From: Coffea arabica
Taxonomy: Eukaryota > Streptophyta > Magnoliopsida > Gentianales > Rubiaceae
Assembly (NCBI RefSeq): GCF_036785885.1
Contig: NC_092323.1
Coordinates: forward strand, 10,610,501 to 10,674,500
DNA length: 64,000 nucleotides
Direction of reading: 5' to 3'
A model generated the notes under the pieces. It did no database searches and was not told where the DNA came from. It saw nothing but the letters and a program-made list of their open reading frames with translations. The stretch's first letter is position 1; every line of letters starts with the position of its first letter. Below, in pieces: positions 63,050-64,000 of this stretch. A program made the position numbers and the translations under genes.

Positions 63050-63213
63050 TTAGTGTCAAGCATAAACTCCCAAACCACTTTCTTCCCCCTCTTCTTGGTT
63101 GTACCTGCATCCAAAAGCTGCATATAAGTGTATGCTGTACAGAGGGAAAATGGAAGCTCATCGAATGAACCAGGCCCAGCATACCGATGCCATTCATTTA
63201 TACTGTTGATTCT
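63050..63213 (-). other. Coding-like terminal exon, unidentified (partial gene or relic)
   Basis: After a possible acceptor (ctgatctcaag) at about 63214 the - strand reads INSINEWHRYAGPGSFDELP, then FSLCTAYTYMQLLDAG and a basic stretch TTKKRGKKVVWEFML, and stops (DTNNLN) at about 63050. The composition is that of a real globular C-terminus, with tryptophans, a GPGSFDELPFS turn and an amphipathic segment. I cannot name the family. No matching upstream exon was found before 64000, so either the gene continues past the window through an intron of more than 800 bp or this is a stranded fragment. Confidence 0.4.
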
Positions 63214-64000
63214 TGAGATCAGTTAATGGGATGAAACATCGAAGGAACTTTCGTTAAATCTTTCTAGAACCATGGAAGCGAAGCTGGATAACGTTGACCA
63301 CAAATGTTAATAATGTTATACTGATTAAATGCAGGAAATGACTTGGAAGAAGAGAATTGTCTTTTCCCTTAACTTTTATTGTTTGAAGATGACCTTTTTT
63401 CAGTTGCCACTAGAATCGTAGACAAAAAGCAAATGATCTCATCTTTGTTGGCTTTTCCACCTTTAAGTGAAAAGTAAAGCCGACCAAGTAACACCAGTAA
63501 TAAAAAATGAATAAATCAAGAGGTCTGAGGTGCCATTTTCTGATTATGTTTTATCGAAAAAAAAAAAAATTGACCATCATCTTGTAACGCGCATGAAGAT
63601 ATATGGATCCTTTTTTCGTAATTCTGTTTATAAGGGAAAAAAAGAAAAAGAAAATTCATCATTGAAAATTTGGTTGGAAATTTAAAACCAACTTTTGGGG
63701 AGAGTAATCTGTAGTCAAATACACATCAATCATCAATCCTAGCCTTAGTAGAATCATACTTTTTAAACTAAAAGGGCTTTAAATATTAGTAAAGAGTGAA
63801 TAAAAAAAAATCTGAAATCAACTCTTCGACCTTGGTTGGATTGTATTTTTTTTGTCGAGATTTCGGAAAAAAATTATCCTATTATTTTTTGAAATTTTGA
63901 TGTATGCAAAGAAAAAAATTGATTTTTTTTTAAATTTTTGGTGAAAGAAAAAGTTGATTTGGATATGTATTACAAAAATATTTCCTTCTTTTTTTTCGGC
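63214..64000. other. AT-rich right edge
   Basis: No coding exon recognised on either strand. There are many A and T runs. If the 63.05-63.21 kb exon is real, this is its upstream intron. Confidence 0.35.

Overview
This is nuclear DNA of a flowering plant, most likely a eudicot. Genes are split by AT-rich introns with GT..AG borders, intergenic DNA is AT-rich and full of poly-A/T runs and (TA)n tracts, and the proteins belong to land-plant families: PIN-LIKES auxin carriers, FAR1-related factors, plant DGAT2, plant subtilases, BAHD acyltransferases and VIT-like nodulin-21 proteins. I cannot name the species. Exons were joined by eye from splice borders and reading phase; every gene called intact below stays in frame from start to stop.

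Layout. 0-4.1 kb: intergenic DNA upstream of a PILS gene. 4.1-21.2 kb: three intact PIN-LIKES (PILS) genes in tandem on the + strand, of 432, 415 and 413 codons. Copies 2 and 3 are close and share promoter-side sequence, so they come from a later duplication; copy 1 is more diverged. 22.7-25.9 kb: an FRS5-like transcription factor derived from a Mutator-type transposase (+). 26.9-36.9 kb: two tandem, intact DGAT2 genes on the - strand with the same nine-exon structure. 37-40.8 kb: intergenic DNA with possible coding relics. 40.9-41.7 kb: a vacuolar-iron-transporter-like gene (-) with two single-base frame breaks, probably a pseudogene. 42.9-44.5 kb: a three-exon plastid-targeted membrane protein of unknown function (-). 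44.5-52.5 kb: gene-poor DNA with decayed repeats and a 5'-truncated LINE bounded by a 15-bp target duplication. 52.5-56.7 kb: an 11-exon secreted subtilase (+). 57.6-59.6 kb: a small coiled-coil protein with a long 5'UTR intron (-). 60.8-62.3 kb: a two-exon BAHD acyltransferase (+). 63.0-63.2 kb: a coding-looking terminal exon on the - strand that I could not identify.

How the genes work together. Nothing here looks like an operon or a biosynthetic cluster. The main story is local tandem duplication (PILS x3, DGAT2 x2) in a chromosome arm colonised by short inverted-repeat transposons, several of them inside PILS introns. PILS proteins act in intracellular auxin homeostasis at the ER, and DGAT2 makes triacylglycerol, also at the ER; I see no sequence evidence linking them. 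I did not find a convincing new biological system. The most checkable oddities are the duplicated splice acceptor in the subtilase gene, the twice-broken iron-transporter gene, the tail-only retroposon scar, and the long-inverted-repeat element carrying a nested MITE.
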